This document shows positions 8,167 through 16,108 of a DNA stretch of 24,500 nucleotides, piece after piece (position 1 is the first letter of the stretch; each line of letters begins with the position of its first letter). Below the pieces are notes generated by a model. That model had not been told where the DNA came from and did not search any database. It saw only the letters and a list, made by a program, of their open reading frames with translations. Source of the DNA: CAYOVG01 sp964407285 (GTDB lineage: Bacteria > Desulfobacterota > Syntrophobacteria > Syntrophobacterales > Syntrophobacteraceae). The DNA lies in NCBI GenBank assembly GCA_964407285.1, contig CAYOVG010000056.1:1-24500 (forward strand). Reading direction: 5' to 3'. The position numbers and the translations under genes are program-made.

Positions 8167-8595
8167 TTACTTGAAGAACCCGTTGCAGTTGGGCTTCAGG
8201 CCGGCCGCATCGCAGACCTTTGTCCAAATCCATCGGCCCCAGCCTTCCTGCTTTCCCCCTTCCGCGGCGATCGGGATCTCCTTCCCGGTCGCGACATTGA
8301 GCAACTTGAACTTTGGCGGCGGATCGTCGGGCAATCTTTTGAATGCTTCCCCCGACCGGATGGGGACGTCCTTGCCTTGGACGGTCGCTATCAATTCATA
8401 ACCGTTCAGCTTTAATTTTTGGAGCCAGTCGTCCATGGGCCAATCGGATTGGCCCATGGCCATGTTCGGTCCCAGCATGGGCACGGCGATAACGGCCGCG
8501 AGTATCCAGGCAAAGAGTGGAAATCGAACAGTGGAGATTCTTCCTTGATCTTGGAGAATCCGGTGAAAGCCATGTCGATGATTCTGTTTTTTCAT
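8167..8595 (-). CDS. Small secreted protein of unknown function
   Basis: A 142-residue protein that I do not recognise. The N-terminus has a long basic leader (MKKQNHRHGFHRILQDQGR), then a hydrophobic segment (FPLFAWILAAVIAVPMLGP) ending in NMAMGQ, a plausible signal peptidase site. The mature part would be about 90 residues with two cysteines near the C-terminus (VCDAAGLKPNCNGFF) that could form a disulfide, and is rich in Trp, Lys and Pro. Start ATG 8595 follows AGGATGG at a suitable distance. It lies 66 bases downstream of the DUF4412-type gene on the same strand and may share its transcript. Function unassigned. Confidence 0.65.
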   Translation of the reverse strand: MKKQNHRHGFHRILQDQGRISTVRFPLFAWILAAVIAVPMLGPNMAMGQSDWPMDDWLQKLKLNGYELIATVQGKDVPIRSGEAFKRLPDDPPPKFKLLNVATGKEIPIAAEGGKQEGWGRWIWTKVCDAAGLKPNCNGFFK

Positions 8596-8661
8596 CTTAC
8601 CATCCTTTTCCGATTTGATGTTTACTGTTGCGGCAATAACGCCTCCTATCCCGGCGGGGCA

Positions 8662-9339
8662 TTATTCCCCGGTCCCGTATCTGAAATCGTCGGCATTGAT
8701 ATGGCCCCAACCACCGCTGTGCCGGTCGCCGATGACGATACTGGCAAGCCTCCCTTTATAGGCCGAGACATCCCAGATAACGCGCCGCATGCTTTCATGG
8801 TTGTTTCCTGCGGCCGTCAGGACCTCTTTTCCGTCCACGGCAAGGGCCACATAAACCGAATCCAGCCACTTGCCGCCACCGACGAGAAAGGAGATACGAT
8901 CGCCGGATATCTCGAATGCCGCCGAGGTCAGGGTACCGGTGGGCCTGTCGCCCTGGGTTTGCCCCGGTTTCTGTCCGGCGGCCCCCTGATATTTCTCATA
9001 GGTGCCGACCCAGTATTCACCCTGATGGCTGGAGGGCTGCCCTCGGCGCCGGGCCGTTGGATTGTCTCCTTTGGTGGGCTGAAAATCGAAAGCATCCCCG
9101 GACGGGGTCCAGTTGGTCAGATCTCCTGCTTCAAAGTCGCTGTTTAAAAACAACAGCCCTCCGGCCGGGCCTGTCCGGTCCTTCCTGTCTTCCATCTCCC
9201 CGGGGGCGGCCTCTCCGCCGGTTTCCGCAACGGATACAACCGCTGAAGAAGCAGGTTCCGGATCGGTCCCGATCAGCTTGAGAGAGTAAAAGGTCCGAAA
9301 GGTCCCCTGGTCGCCGGGGAACAATCTGCCACAGGCCAT
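8662..9339 (-). CDS. C-terminal half of a split DUF4412-type protein: jelly-roll/beta-sandwich domain
   Basis: This frame encodes a C-terminal domain beginning FLNSDFEAGDLTNWTPSGDAF and ending HSGGWGHINADDFRYGTGE. These end motifs (DFE-GDLTxW-GDAF and GGWGHIN-DD) are those of beta-sandwich domains found on glycoside hydrolases and other secreted proteins. No signal peptide or ribosome site is evident, and the frame is open back only to a TGA near 9395. It overlaps the neighbouring frame (9131-10213) by about 209 bases. Removing one base from the four-base G run at 9316-9319 joins the two frames smoothly (QIVP then GDQGTF), giving one protein of about 516 residues. I therefore regard it as the second half of a broken or mis-sequenced gene. 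The M at 9339 is only a formal start. Confidence 0.7.
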   Translation of the reverse strand: MACGRLFPGDQGTFRTFYSLKLIGTDPEPASSAVVSVAETGGEAAPGEMEDRKDRTGPAGGLLFLNSDFEAGDLTNWTPSGDAFDFQPTKGDNPTARRRGQPSSHQGEYWVGTYEKYQGAAGQKPGQTQGDRPTGTLTSAAFEISGDRISFLVGGGKWLDSVYVALAVDGKEVLTAAGNNHESMRRVIWDVSAYKGRLASIVIGDRHSGGWGHINADDFRYGTGE

Positions 9340-10213
9340 CGGCCGCGCCTGGATCCATATCGGTCTGCCGGGACAGTTCCAGGGCGTGGGTCAATGCCTC
9401 GCGCAACTGGGCCAGCTGTTCCTGATCACCCCCGGCGATCGCCGTCAGTTTTTCAATGGCTTCCATTATCCCGTCGGGGTCCATATCGCGGATATCCGGG
9501 TGGCCGGTATCCCCGGCGGAATCCTTACGGTCTGCCGCGTAGCCGGTTTCTCCGCTTTCGGATTCCGGCATTTCCCCGCCGAACAAATCCATTCCCATGA
9601 CCGCCATGATGTTGTTCACTTTTTTATAGCCGGTAATGGGCCGGAAAAGTTCCGATGACGGCGTTTTGGTGACGATGTTCCGCAAATGGGAAATATGGCC
9701 CTCCTCGTTCCGGATTTTCAGGGGCATGTCAAACCGGTCCGACTGCCAGATGATTTCCGTTCGGGTGATGGGAGTCCCCATCGTCTCCGTGGTGACGACC
9801 ACCCTCTTTTTGACGCAGGGATAGCCGCTGACAGTCTCCTTTCCCAGAATTTCCTCGCTGTCGATGTTCTCGTAGGACCCGATCAGTTCCATCACTTCCT
9901 GCTCATCCATATCCGACTCGAAAACCAGTTTTTTGTCGTGGTTGTACATGTACTGCCTGTTCAGGTCGTTACGTCCTATGATGGTCATCTCCTTTGGCAT
10001 GCCGAGCTGTCCCGCCCCCATGGGCATGCCGTCCATGCGGTAGGCTTCCGGGGTGATATACAGTCTGGATTTTCCGATCGGGGTCCCGTCCGATGCGGTC
10101 ATCACCATATCGGCTGAAAAACGGGCGATCCTGTTTTCCGAAACAGCTGCCGGCGGGAAAGCCCAACACACGCAAACCGCCGCGAGCACCATAACAAACA
10201 ACCTCTTTTTCAT
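9131..10213 (-). CDS. DUF4412-like secreted protein, N-terminal half (frameshifted end)
   Basis: An exported protein whose first ~220 residues match the DUF4412 pattern: signal peptide (MKKRLFVMVLAAVCVCWAFPPAAVS), then SADMVMTASDGTPIGKSRLY, EAYRMDG, NRQYMYNHDKKLVFE, an ILGKETVSGYPCVKKRV segment and the ELFRPITGYKKV ending. DUF4412 proteins are periplasmic and of unknown function, with a LolA-like look. Residues ~225-295 are an acidic helical linker. After about residue 300 the translation turns arginine-rich (RGRPRGDGRQEGPDRPGRR), the mark of a wrong frame; the true continuation lies in the frame ending at 8662. Start ATG 10213 has AGGAGG seven bases upstream. It sits 26 bases behind the membrane-protein gene and is probably co-transcribed with it. 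Confidence 0.75.
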   Translation of the reverse strand: MKKRLFVMVLAAVCVCWAFPPAAVSENRIARFSADMVMTASDGTPIGKSRLYITPEAYRMDGMPMGAGQLGMPKEMTIIGRNDLNRQYMYNHDKKLVFESDMDEQEVMELIGSYENIDSEEILGKETVSGYPCVKKRVVVTTETMGTPITRTEIIWQSDRFDMPLKIRNEEGHISHLRNIVTKTPSSELFRPITGYKKVNNIMAVMGMDLFGGEMPESESGETGYAADRKDSAGDTGHPDIRDMDPDGIMEAIEKLTAIAGGDQEQLAQLREALTHALELSRQTDMDPGAADGLWQIVPRRPGDLSDLLLSQADRDRSGTCFFSGCIRCGNRRRGRPRGDGRQEGPDRPGRRAVVFKQRL

Positions 10214-10239
10214 GTGAAGCCTCCTGTTTTTGATACCGT

Positions 10240-11229
10240 TCAGACGTCAGTCGGTCCTGCCGCCCGTCTCGCCGCCCGTACCTGTTCCATGCCCGGCCAG
10301 GACGCAGCCTTGTCCTTAAGTTCACCGAACTTGGAAGATACCCGCGCCAGCTTTTCCTCCCATTCAGGGTTGGCAACCTGTCCTTCTGTCACTTTGAAAT
10401 ATACCTGCATCAAGGCGGTCATGCCTATGGGTTCAATCACCGCCTGTTTGATCCCCCATGCAAAGACCAGTGCCGCAACCAGGGTCAAAGGACCGGCCGT
10501 GCCCGGAAAGAGTCCCACCAGAAGGGCTGCCGGCGCCAGTACCGCCAGAAAAACGACAAAGGTCGCCGCCCAGATGAACAGGGCCAGCCATACGGCGTTT
10601 TTCAGAAACCGGGTGTAATTCTGTGCATACAGGACGAGTGCGGTGCGGCTGGACGCCCAGGGATTGTCCGACCGGTTTTTCATGAGATACGCCAGGATGA
10701 CTTCGTCCAGATAGGTCAGAGAAAGGGTGATGATGGTGTTGATAATTTTCGTGACGCCGGCGGCGCCGGGGATGGGCACAATTGCCGCGATGCTCAGAAA
10801 CGTTTGGTTAAAGGCCTTGAGGATGCCCTTGATCAGCTGGTCCAGTCCGAACAGCACCGACGAGGTGGAGAAACGTTCCTGGACCTGCCGCCGGGCGTAT
10901 TCGATCTGGCCTTTCCCGCCGGGAATCTCCCTGCCTTCCACCAGTTCGACCAGCACGGCGATGTGCCCGGCCTTGACTTGGTAAAGCATATACTCGCGGA
11001 TGAAAAACATCGCTGCGGCGGCCAGGCCGAAACCGGCCAGGCCGCCCCACATGCCGCCGGCCGGACCGTTATCCGCAATCATTCCCAAGCCGAAACCGAT
11101 CCCGGCCCCAACCCCGCTTGCAATCACAAACGCCAGGGTGATGCCAAAATAGATCAAAAAACGGAAAAATAAAAACGGGGCTGTTTTCATCATCAGCTCC
11201 AGAACCTGTTTCAAACTGAATTCCTTCAT
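10240..11229 (-). CDS. Polytopic inner-membrane protein of unknown function
   Basis: A 329-residue membrane protein that I cannot assign. Predicted membrane segments include APFLFFRFLIYFGITLAFVI, a glycine-rich segment GVGAGIGFGLGMIADNG, GGLAGFGLAAAAMFFI, a re-entrant-looking FLSIAAIVPIPGAAGV, AVWLALFIWAATFVVFLAVL and LTLVAALVFAWGIKQAV. The C-terminal ~65 residues are charged and soluble (VANPEWEEKLARVSSKFGELKDKA). A conserved-looking cytosolic stretch follows the third segment (VLVELVEGREIPGGKGQIEYARRQVQERF). Start ATG 11229 has GGAGGG eight bases before it and a near-consensus promoter about 100 bases upstream. It leads the DUF4412-type gene by 26 bases, so the two may act together at the envelope. 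Confidence 0.8.
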   Translation of the reverse strand: MKEFSLKQVLELMMKTAPFLFFRFLIYFGITLAFVIASGVGAGIGFGLGMIADNGPAGGMWGGLAGFGLAAAAMFFIREYMLYQVKAGHIAVLVELVEGREIPGGKGQIEYARRQVQERFSTSSVLFGLDQLIKGILKAFNQTFLSIAAIVPIPGAAGVTKIINTIITLSLTYLDEVILAYLMKNRSDNPWASSRTALVLYAQNYTRFLKNAVWLALFIWAATFVVFLAVLAPAALLVGLFPGTAGPLTLVAALVFAWGIKQAVIEPIGMTALMQVYFKVTEGQVANPEWEEKLARVSSKFGELKDKAASWPGMEQVRAARRAAGPTDV

Positions 11230-11326
11230 AAATCAAGCCCTCCAGTTAGAGTCGGGAGTTGGATTAATGGAGCGGTAATTTCAAAGCGCGCGAGCGTATG
11301 AATGTTTTGTTTGTGATGATATGGTT

Positions 11327-11355
11327 CTAATAGAAAATTAAAAATCCGTTGTCAA
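11327..11355 (-). promoter_or_regulatory. Sigma70-type promoter for the membrane-protein/DUF4412 operon
   Basis: On the minus strand TTGACA (11355-11350) and TATTAG (11332-11327) are spaced by 17 bases with an AT-rich spacer. It points at the membrane-protein start at 11229. The region between 11230 and 11326 is otherwise featureless. Confidence 0.65.
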
Positions 11356-11431
11356 TCAAAAACGTCGTTTAACAACGATGACGTATGAAAATCCGGGAAC
11401 CGAAACCGATAAGGTTTTCCGGGCGCGTCCG

Positions 11432-11495
11432 TCCCAAGGAATAACGCCAAAAGGGGGCTTTCCGTTTTGGGCAACGATTTGAGGTTCGGTATGTG
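11432..11495. repeat. 64-bp direct repeat, copy 1 (antitoxin-like remnant on minus strand)
   Basis: Matches 12547-12610 with five differences in 64 positions, same orientation. On the minus strand the copy reads through as HTEPQIVAQNGKPPFGVIPW. The segment NGKPxFxVIPW resembles the N-terminal stretch of some chromosomal antitoxins. Together with copy 2 it brackets the UPF0175 remnant and the methyltransferase. It may be a dispersed element or the scar of duplicated antitoxin genes. Confidence 0.8.
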
Positions 11496-11510
11496 TTATA
11501 GGGAGTTTGT

Positions 11511-11719
11511 ATGGATTTTTATATTTCCGTACCGGATGATGTCGTCCGCAGCATGCAAAATAGATGGGGAGATTTATCAAGATCAGCCCTTGAAGCATTG
11601 GCAATTGAGGCGTACAGGTCTGGCGTGATTACCGAGAGAGAGAGGTTCAGCTCATGCTTGATTTGGACTCCAGATGGCAGGTTGATGAATTTCTTAGGCG
11701 AGCAAATGCTTTCATTGGA
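11511..11719 (+). pseudogene. UPF0175-family (antitoxin-like) gene, frameshifted and truncated
   Basis: The first ~44 residues (MDFYISVPDDVVRSM, then LSRSALEALAIEAYRSGVIT) match the UPF0175 family of small DNA-binding, often antitoxin-like proteins. The next part of the family pattern, EVQLMLDLDSRWQVDEFLRR, is present but in another frame. The break coincides with an 11-base GA tract at 11634-11644, and taking out one GA unit restores a continuous protein. After ANAFIG the family C-terminus is missing and the sequence passes into the methyltransferase start. The ribosome site GGGAG before ATG 11511 is good. As it stands, translation from 11511 runs in frame into the methyltransferase, giving a 342-residue fused open frame. 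I judge the fusion to be accidental. Confidence 0.7.
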
Positions 11720-11732
11720 AAGGAACGTATCC

Positions 11733-12539
11733 ATGAACGATCTGTTGCCGCGCTTCTGGCGGATTTTCTTCGAGCTTTACGAGTCGCTCCCCAGGCAGGG
11801 GCCGGGCAACCGCGCCTGTGCGGCGGAGGCACTTGGTTTCTGTCGCGATCTGCCGCCCGCACCCGCAGTACTCGACCTCGGCTGCGGCGTCGGCGGGCAG
11901 ACGATTCATCTCGCCGATCTGACATCAGGAACCATCGTCGCCTTGGACAGCCATGTTCCAAGCATCGGGCGGCTACGCGCGACGGTCGCTGCGCGCGGGC
12001 TAGGCGAGCGGATTCGTCCCATGGTCGGCGATATGGCCAACCCGGGACTGCCGCCCGTCGGCTTCGACCTCGTCTGGTCCGAGGGGGCTCTCTACAATAT
12101 CGGCATCGAGAACGCGTTGCGTGTCTGCCGCGGGTTGTTGCGTCCCGGTGGCTATCTCGCCTTCACCGACGCGGTCTGGCGCAAGGCGAACCCGCCGCCC
12201 GAGGTGAAGGCGAGCTTCGACTTCGACTATCCGACCATGGGCCGGGTTCCGGACGTGCTGGCAACAATCGAGAATTGCGGTTTCACGCTGATCGGGCACT
12301 TCACGTTGCCGGATGAGGCATGGTGGGATGATTTCTATACGCCGATGGAGCTTCGCATCGAGGAAATGCGCGGCCGTTATGCCGAGGACTCCGACGCGCT
12401 GGCCGTACTCGACCTGCTCGCGCAGGAGCCCGCGATGCACCGCAGACACTCGGACTGCTATGCCTATGAGTTCTTTATCGTGCGGAACGGGCAAAGCTTC
12501 GGATTCGTCGATTTCGACTTGGTTGCGAACCAGTCATAG
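11733..12539 (+). CDS. Class I SAM-dependent methyltransferase, probably horizontally acquired
   Basis: A soluble methyltransferase of 268 residues. SAM-binding motif I is VLDLGCGVGGQTIHLA (near residue 47), motif II IVALDSHVPSI, an acidic GDMANPGLP, then DLVWSEGALYNIGIENAL and GLLRPGGYLAFTD as post-motifs. The substrate is unknown; the aromatic C-terminal region (DEAWWDDFYTPMELRIEEM) is likely its binding part. ATG 11733 has AAGGAA upstream, and the residues before it belong to the UPF0175 remnant. Base composition is markedly more GC-rich at third positions than that of the flanking sequence. The gene lies on the plus strand between minus-strand operons and is bracketed by 64-bp direct repeats; together these suggest transfer. 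Confidence 0.85.
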   Translation: MNDLLPRFWRIFFELYESLPRQGPGNRACAAEALGFCRDLPPAPAVLDLGCGVGGQTIHLADLTSGTIVALDSHVPSIGRLRATVAARGLGERIRPMVGDMANPGLPPVGFDLVWSEGALYNIGIENALRVCRGLLRPGGYLAFTDAVWRKANPPPEVKASFDFDYPTMGRVPDVLATIENCGFTLIGHFTLPDEAWWDDFYTPMELRIEEMRGRYAEDSDALAVLDLLAQEPAMHRRHSDCYAYEFFIVRNGQSFGFVDFDLVANQS

Positions 12540-12546
12540 GTATCCT

Positions 12547-12610
12547 TCCCAAGGGATAACGGCAAAAGGAGGCTTTCCGTTTTGGGCAACGGATTGAGGT
12601 TCGGTATGTG
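12547..12610. repeat. 64-bp direct repeat, copy 2 (antitoxin-like remnant on minus strand)
   Basis: Same orientation and 59 of 64 bases identical to 11432-11495. On the minus strand an ATG at about 12616 opens a 27-codon frame containing AQNGKPPFAVIPW and ending shortly after GYL at a stop beside the methyltransferase stop. It looks like the start of an antitoxin gene that has lost the rest. Confidence 0.8.
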
Positions 12611-12622
12611 CGGCCATCTCCC

Positions 12623-13720
12623 TTATGCGCCTCCGAGCCACCAGAAACCCTGAACGTCAAGGTTTTCAAGCCCCAGGTCCCGGGCCTTTTGGACCACCTC
12701 CCGGTACTCCTCCCGGGTGATCTTCCGGGCGATCTCCGGGTAGTCGAAGGCTTTGTGAAGGGGCCGGTACTGGGCCATGATATTGACATAGGTCTCTTTA
12801 GGCAGATGTCCGGCGATCCACCCCATGATCTCTTGAGATCCGGCGGTCCGGTTGGGCATCACCAGGTGCCGGATCATCAATCCCCGGCGGATGATGCCGT
12901 CCGCCGCCTCCTTAGCCGCCCCCACCTGCCGGTACATCTCCAGGATCGCCGCCCGGGTCGTCTCCGGATAGTTTTGCGCGCCTGACAGGAACCGGGCCGA
13001 CTTGTCGTCCGCCCAGTATTTGAAATCCGGCAGATAGATATCCACCACCCCGTCAAGGCGACCGAGGATCTCCAGCCGTTCCCAGCCGCAGGTGTTATAG
13101 ACGACGGGCAGGCGGAGCCCCTGTTCCGCGGCCATGCCCAAGGCCTTGAGAATGGTTGCGGAATAATGGGTCGGGGTCACCAGGTTGATGTTGTGGCAGC
13201 CCGTCTCCTGGAGCCGAAGCATCATGCCGGCCAGCGCTTCATGGTCCTGCCTGGCCCCCCTGCCAAGCTGGCTGATTTCCCAGTTCTGACAGAATACGCA
13301 CCTGAGGCTGCAGTGACTGAAGAAGATGGTTCCGGACCCGCCCATGCCCACCAGGGGCTTTTCTTCGCCGAAATGGGCATGAAACGACGCAACGACCAAC
13401 CCGGTCCCCGGGGACCGGCAGAACCCGGTCTCGCCCTGGAGCCGGTTCGCACCGCACTGCCGAGGGCAGAGACGGCAGTTTTCCATGACGGCCCAGAGCG
13501 CGTCCGCCCGGTTTGCAAGCTCGCCGGACCGGTGCAGTTTCAGATAGGCCGGTTCAAACGCCGGGTCGGCCGCTAGGGCGGTCTCGGGGGCCAGGCCCCC
13601 TAAGGGAGTGGCGCAGATGCCTGCCAAAGCACCCAGCCTGGCGGCGGCGACCAGAAATTGTCTCCGGGTACAACCGGACAACGGTCTTTGGGTGCAGGGG
13701 GTAATCCTTTCATGTTTCAT
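12623..13720 (-). CDS. PflX-like radical SAM protein with twin-arginine leader
   Basis: A 365-residue radical SAM enzyme of the COG1313/PflX group, related to pyruvate-formate-lyase activases but of unknown substrate. The [4Fe-4S]/SAM motif CxxxCxxC is at residues 137-144 (CSLRCVFC), inside the group-typical GSGTIFFSHCSLRCVFCQNW. A second cysteine cluster, CRLCPRQC plus a GFC at 82-101, is also characteristic. Unusually, the N-terminus carries a twin-arginine-like leader (TRRQFLVAAARLGALAGI, then an AlaLeu-Ala-Ala cleavage-like site), although such enzymes are normally cytoplasmic. Start ATG 13720 has AAAGGAGG six bases upstream and overlaps the end of the upstream membrane-protein gene by 11 bases, so the two are translationally coupled. 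An internal start would remove the leader, but no better ribosome site is seen. Confidence 0.88.
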   Translation of the reverse strand: MKHERITPCTQRPLSGCTRRQFLVAAARLGALAGICATPLGGLAPETALAADPAFEPAYLKLHRSGELANRADALWAVMENCRLCPRQCGANRLQGETGFCRSPGTGLVVASFHAHFGEEKPLVGMGGSGTIFFSHCSLRCVFCQNWEISQLGRGARQDHEALAGMMLRLQETGCHNINLVTPTHYSATILKALGMAAEQGLRLPVVYNTCGWERLEILGRLDGVVDIYLPDFKYWADDKSARFLSGAQNYPETTRAAILEMYRQVGAAKEAADGIIRRGLMIRHLVMPNRTAGSQEIMGWIAGHLPKETYVNIMAQYRPLHKAFDYPEIARKITREEYREVVQKARDLGLENLDVQGFWWLGGA

Positions 13721-16028
13721 TGCAAACCTCCTTTCGCCGCAGGCCGGGGCCGGCGGCCAGAATGACGAAGCTGGCCAGTTTCAGCATCGCCAGGGTCGTA
13801 CAGGTCCGGGTCAGCCCTAGAACCGGCAACAGTACCACGGCTCCGGCTACGCCGCCGATCCAGCCTCCCGCAAGGTCGGACGAATACAGCAGCGCCGCAG
13901 TCCTGCCGGAATCCCCGCTTTTTTCCAGCCAGATCCGGTTGGCCAGCGGAAACTGCGCTCCGGTCAGAAAACCGCAGATGCCGGCGATTACGGGGAAAAC
14001 CATCCGGACGGCATAAAAAACAACCCAGCTGTCCGAGCCGGCCCGGGCCGCGAAAAACAGCAGGGGCAGCGCGGCGCAGAAAAGGATGATCCCCTGCTCG
14101 ATCTTTATAAAGGTTTTCCAGTCGCCTGCAACGGAGTTCCGACGGGAGGCCGCGACCATGGCGCCCCAGGCGGACCCGGCCATGAACGCGGCGATGAGGA
14201 TCCCGATCCATGAAAACAGATATCCATGCAGGGCTTGAAACCCGAAAATCACGGTAAGGCTCACGATCATACCGGTGAACCCGGAGGTGGCCACGGCCAG
14301 CAGAACACCTGCCTGCCGGGGCCGGGCCCCCGCGAATCGAAGCAGAACATAAAGCAGGGGCACAACCAGAAACGCCAGAAACGAAACCCGCAGGTCCAGG
14401 GATTCCAGCACGGAAAAAAACCAGCCCGATCCGGTTCCGTAAAGGGAGTTCCAGTAGGCGATGCTGTAGAACATGCCCAAGGGTCTGAAATCAAGGTTCA
14501 CGGATCGGGTACCGCCTTCCAGGAACCGGGAAAACCAGTTTTGCCACCCCGGGTGCAGGTGCTGCTCGATGTGCCGGGGCACTGCGGGGTTATCCGCCAT
14601 CTGGCGCCGGGCAAGCTCGCGGATCACCCGGTCCGTGTCCAGTTCCAGAATATCCGCGGCGTCGGATGCCAGAAACAGGTGCCGGCCTTCGCCGGGAAAC
14701 ACACGGATGCAGGAAAATACGGATTGAAGGGTATGATGGATGCAACTGTTCAGATTTGTCAACTCCGGGTTGATGTGGGTCAGGGAGCCGGGCAGCCCCA
14801 TCGCCAGGATTCCGTCTTGGTTTAGCCGGTTCCGGGCCAGGGAGAAGAACTCCCGTGTAAAGAACCGGTTGGCCTGCAGGCTGGCTGGTTCGGCAACCCC
14901 CACGAATATCGCGTCATAGCGGTTCCGGGTGGTGTTCAGCAGCAGGCGGCCGTCCACGGGACTGACGACGACGTTTCGGGCAGTCAGTTCGATGTCCGTC
15001 AGGGGGGTGGCAAACCGTTTGAGCAGGTTTGGCAGCAACGGGTCGATCTCGGCGTACTCGATGGCTGCCACCGATGGATGTTTCAGGATTTCATGAATCA
15101 CCCCTCCCGCCCCCCCGCTCAGGACCAGCACCTGTTTAGGCTCTGGATGGGCCAGAAGAGGCAGGTGGACAAAGGACTCGACCGCCTGGATATCCGGAAC
15201 CGGGGTATGGACAGCCGGCACGCCATCCAGAAAGAATATGAACTGGCCCTGATTCTCCGTGACGCAGATGTTGCCGTAAGGCGAGTTCCGATAATGCACC
15301 ACCTGCTGGTTTTTCCACTGGACCTGGACCGTCAGGCGGTGCAGCCGGTCTGCCTGGCCGGAACCAATCAGAAAGACAAACAGGATCAGAACGAGCCCGG
15401 CCGCCGACACATACGCTTTCCAGGCTCCCCCCTTTTTCCGGAAAGATACCAGCAGCCCCAGGCAGGCGGCCATGTTGAGAACGGCAATCCATCCGACCGC
15501 CTGGAAAGAATCCAGACGGGGTATCAGCAAAAAGGTGGCGGCCAGGCCGCCCGCAAGGGTGCCGACGGTCTCGTACACATACGCCTTCCCGGCGGCGGCG
15601 GGATCGTGGGACATGCACGCCCCGCAGATCCGGCAACTGATGGTGAACAGGGCGCCGTGAAGCATGCTGACCGGCAGCAGAATCAGAAACGAACTGAAAA
15701 ACACGGGCGCAAGCCCCATGCTTTCGCCGATTGACATGCCAAGCAGGTTTTTGAGGATCCGGGTCGAAACGATGGCCGTCACCAGGGAAATGGAGAACAG
15801 AATGGTGATGACTGTAAACCGCCCCACCGGCGGTTCCGACCCTTCCCTGCCCCGGCCGGCCGCCAATAGACACCCGGCCGCCTCCAAAATCAGCCAGTTG
15901 GCCAGGATCAGCCCGATGCACAGCTCGTTGCCGGAAAAAACGATCAGCAGCTCGCGCAACAGCACAATCTCGGCAACCAGCCCGCTGAACCCCATGATTA
16001 CGACGGCGGTCCGAACCCGGTGTGTCAT
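13710..16028 (-). CDS. Membrane-embedded spermidine-synthase-like protein
   Basis: A 772-residue multispanning inner-membrane protein with a spermidine-synthase-like (SpeE fold) domain in the middle. About seven N-terminal membrane segments start with MGFSGLVAEIVLLRELLIVF, the family's opening signature. The soluble domain (about 240-470) has YRNSPYGNICVTENQGQFIFFLDG, VLVLSGGAGGVIHEILKH and the acidic YAEIDP. A C-terminal set of membrane segments follows. The active-site DxxDP of true spermidine synthases reads VGVAEPASLQANRFF here, so the catalytic aspartates are missing and polyamine synthesis is unlikely. Start ATG 16028 has AAGG eight bases before it; an upstream in-frame ATG at 16058 has none. 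It is coupled to the radical SAM gene. The role is unknown; proteins of this sort are often found beside redox or maturation genes. Confidence 0.87.
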   Translation of the reverse strand: MTHRVRTAVVIMGFSGLVAEIVLLRELLIVFSGNELCIGLILANWLILEAAGCLLAAGRGREGSEPPVGRFTVITILFSISLVTAIVSTRILKNLLGMSIGESMGLAPVFFSSFLILLPVSMLHGALFTISCRICGACMSHDPAAAGKAYVYETVGTLAGGLAATFLLIPRLDSFQAVGWIAVLNMAACLGLLVSFRKKGGAWKAYVSAAGLVLILFVFLIGSGQADRLHRLTVQVQWKNQQVVHYRNSPYGNICVTENQGQFIFFLDGVPAVHTPVPDIQAVESFVHLPLLAHPEPKQVLVLSGGAGGVIHEILKHPSVAAIEYAEIDPLLPNLLKRFATPLTDIELTARNVVVSPVDGRLLLNTTRNRYDAIFVGVAEPASLQANRFFTREFFSLARNRLNQDGILAMGLPGSLTHINPELTNLNSCIHHTLQSVFSCIRVFPGEGRHLFLASDAADILELDTDRVIRELARRQMADNPAVPRHIEQHLHPGWQNWFSRFLEGGTRSVNLDFRPLGMFYSIAYWNSLYGTGSGWFFSVLESLDLRVSFLAFLVVPLLYVLLRFAGARPRQAGVLLAVATSGFTGMIVSLTVIFGFQALHGYLFSWIGILIAAFMAGSAWGAMVAASRRNSVAGDWKTFIKIEQGIILFCAALPLLFFAARAGSDSWVVFYAVRMVFPVIAGICGFLTGAQFPLANRIWLEKSGDSGRTAALLYSSDLAGGWIGGVAGAVVLLPVLGLTRTCTTLAMLKLASFVILAAGPGLRRKEVCNET

Positions 16029-16079
16029 GTCGAAACCTTTTTTTTCCGTGGGCTGCACCCGGTTGTCGTCAACGGGAGA

Positions 16080-16108
16080 ATCATATCATCGGGCACAAAA
16101 ATTGAAAA
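16080..16108 (-). promoter_or_regulatory. Probable promoter for the spermidine-synthase-like/radical SAM operon
   Basis: On the minus strand TTTTCA (16108-16103) and TATGAT (16085-16080) are 17 bases apart, with the start codon 52 bases downstream of the -10. The -35 matches the consensus at only four of six positions. Confidence 0.35.

Noticed and set aside
11511..12539. Genuine UPF0175-methyltransferase fusion protein
   Set aside because: The UPF0175 domain continues in another frame after the GA tract, and a good start with ribosome site exists at 11733; the fusion looks accidental.
13710..16028. True spermidine synthase
   Set aside because: The catalytic DxxDP is replaced by GVAEP and the domain is embedded in a membrane protein.
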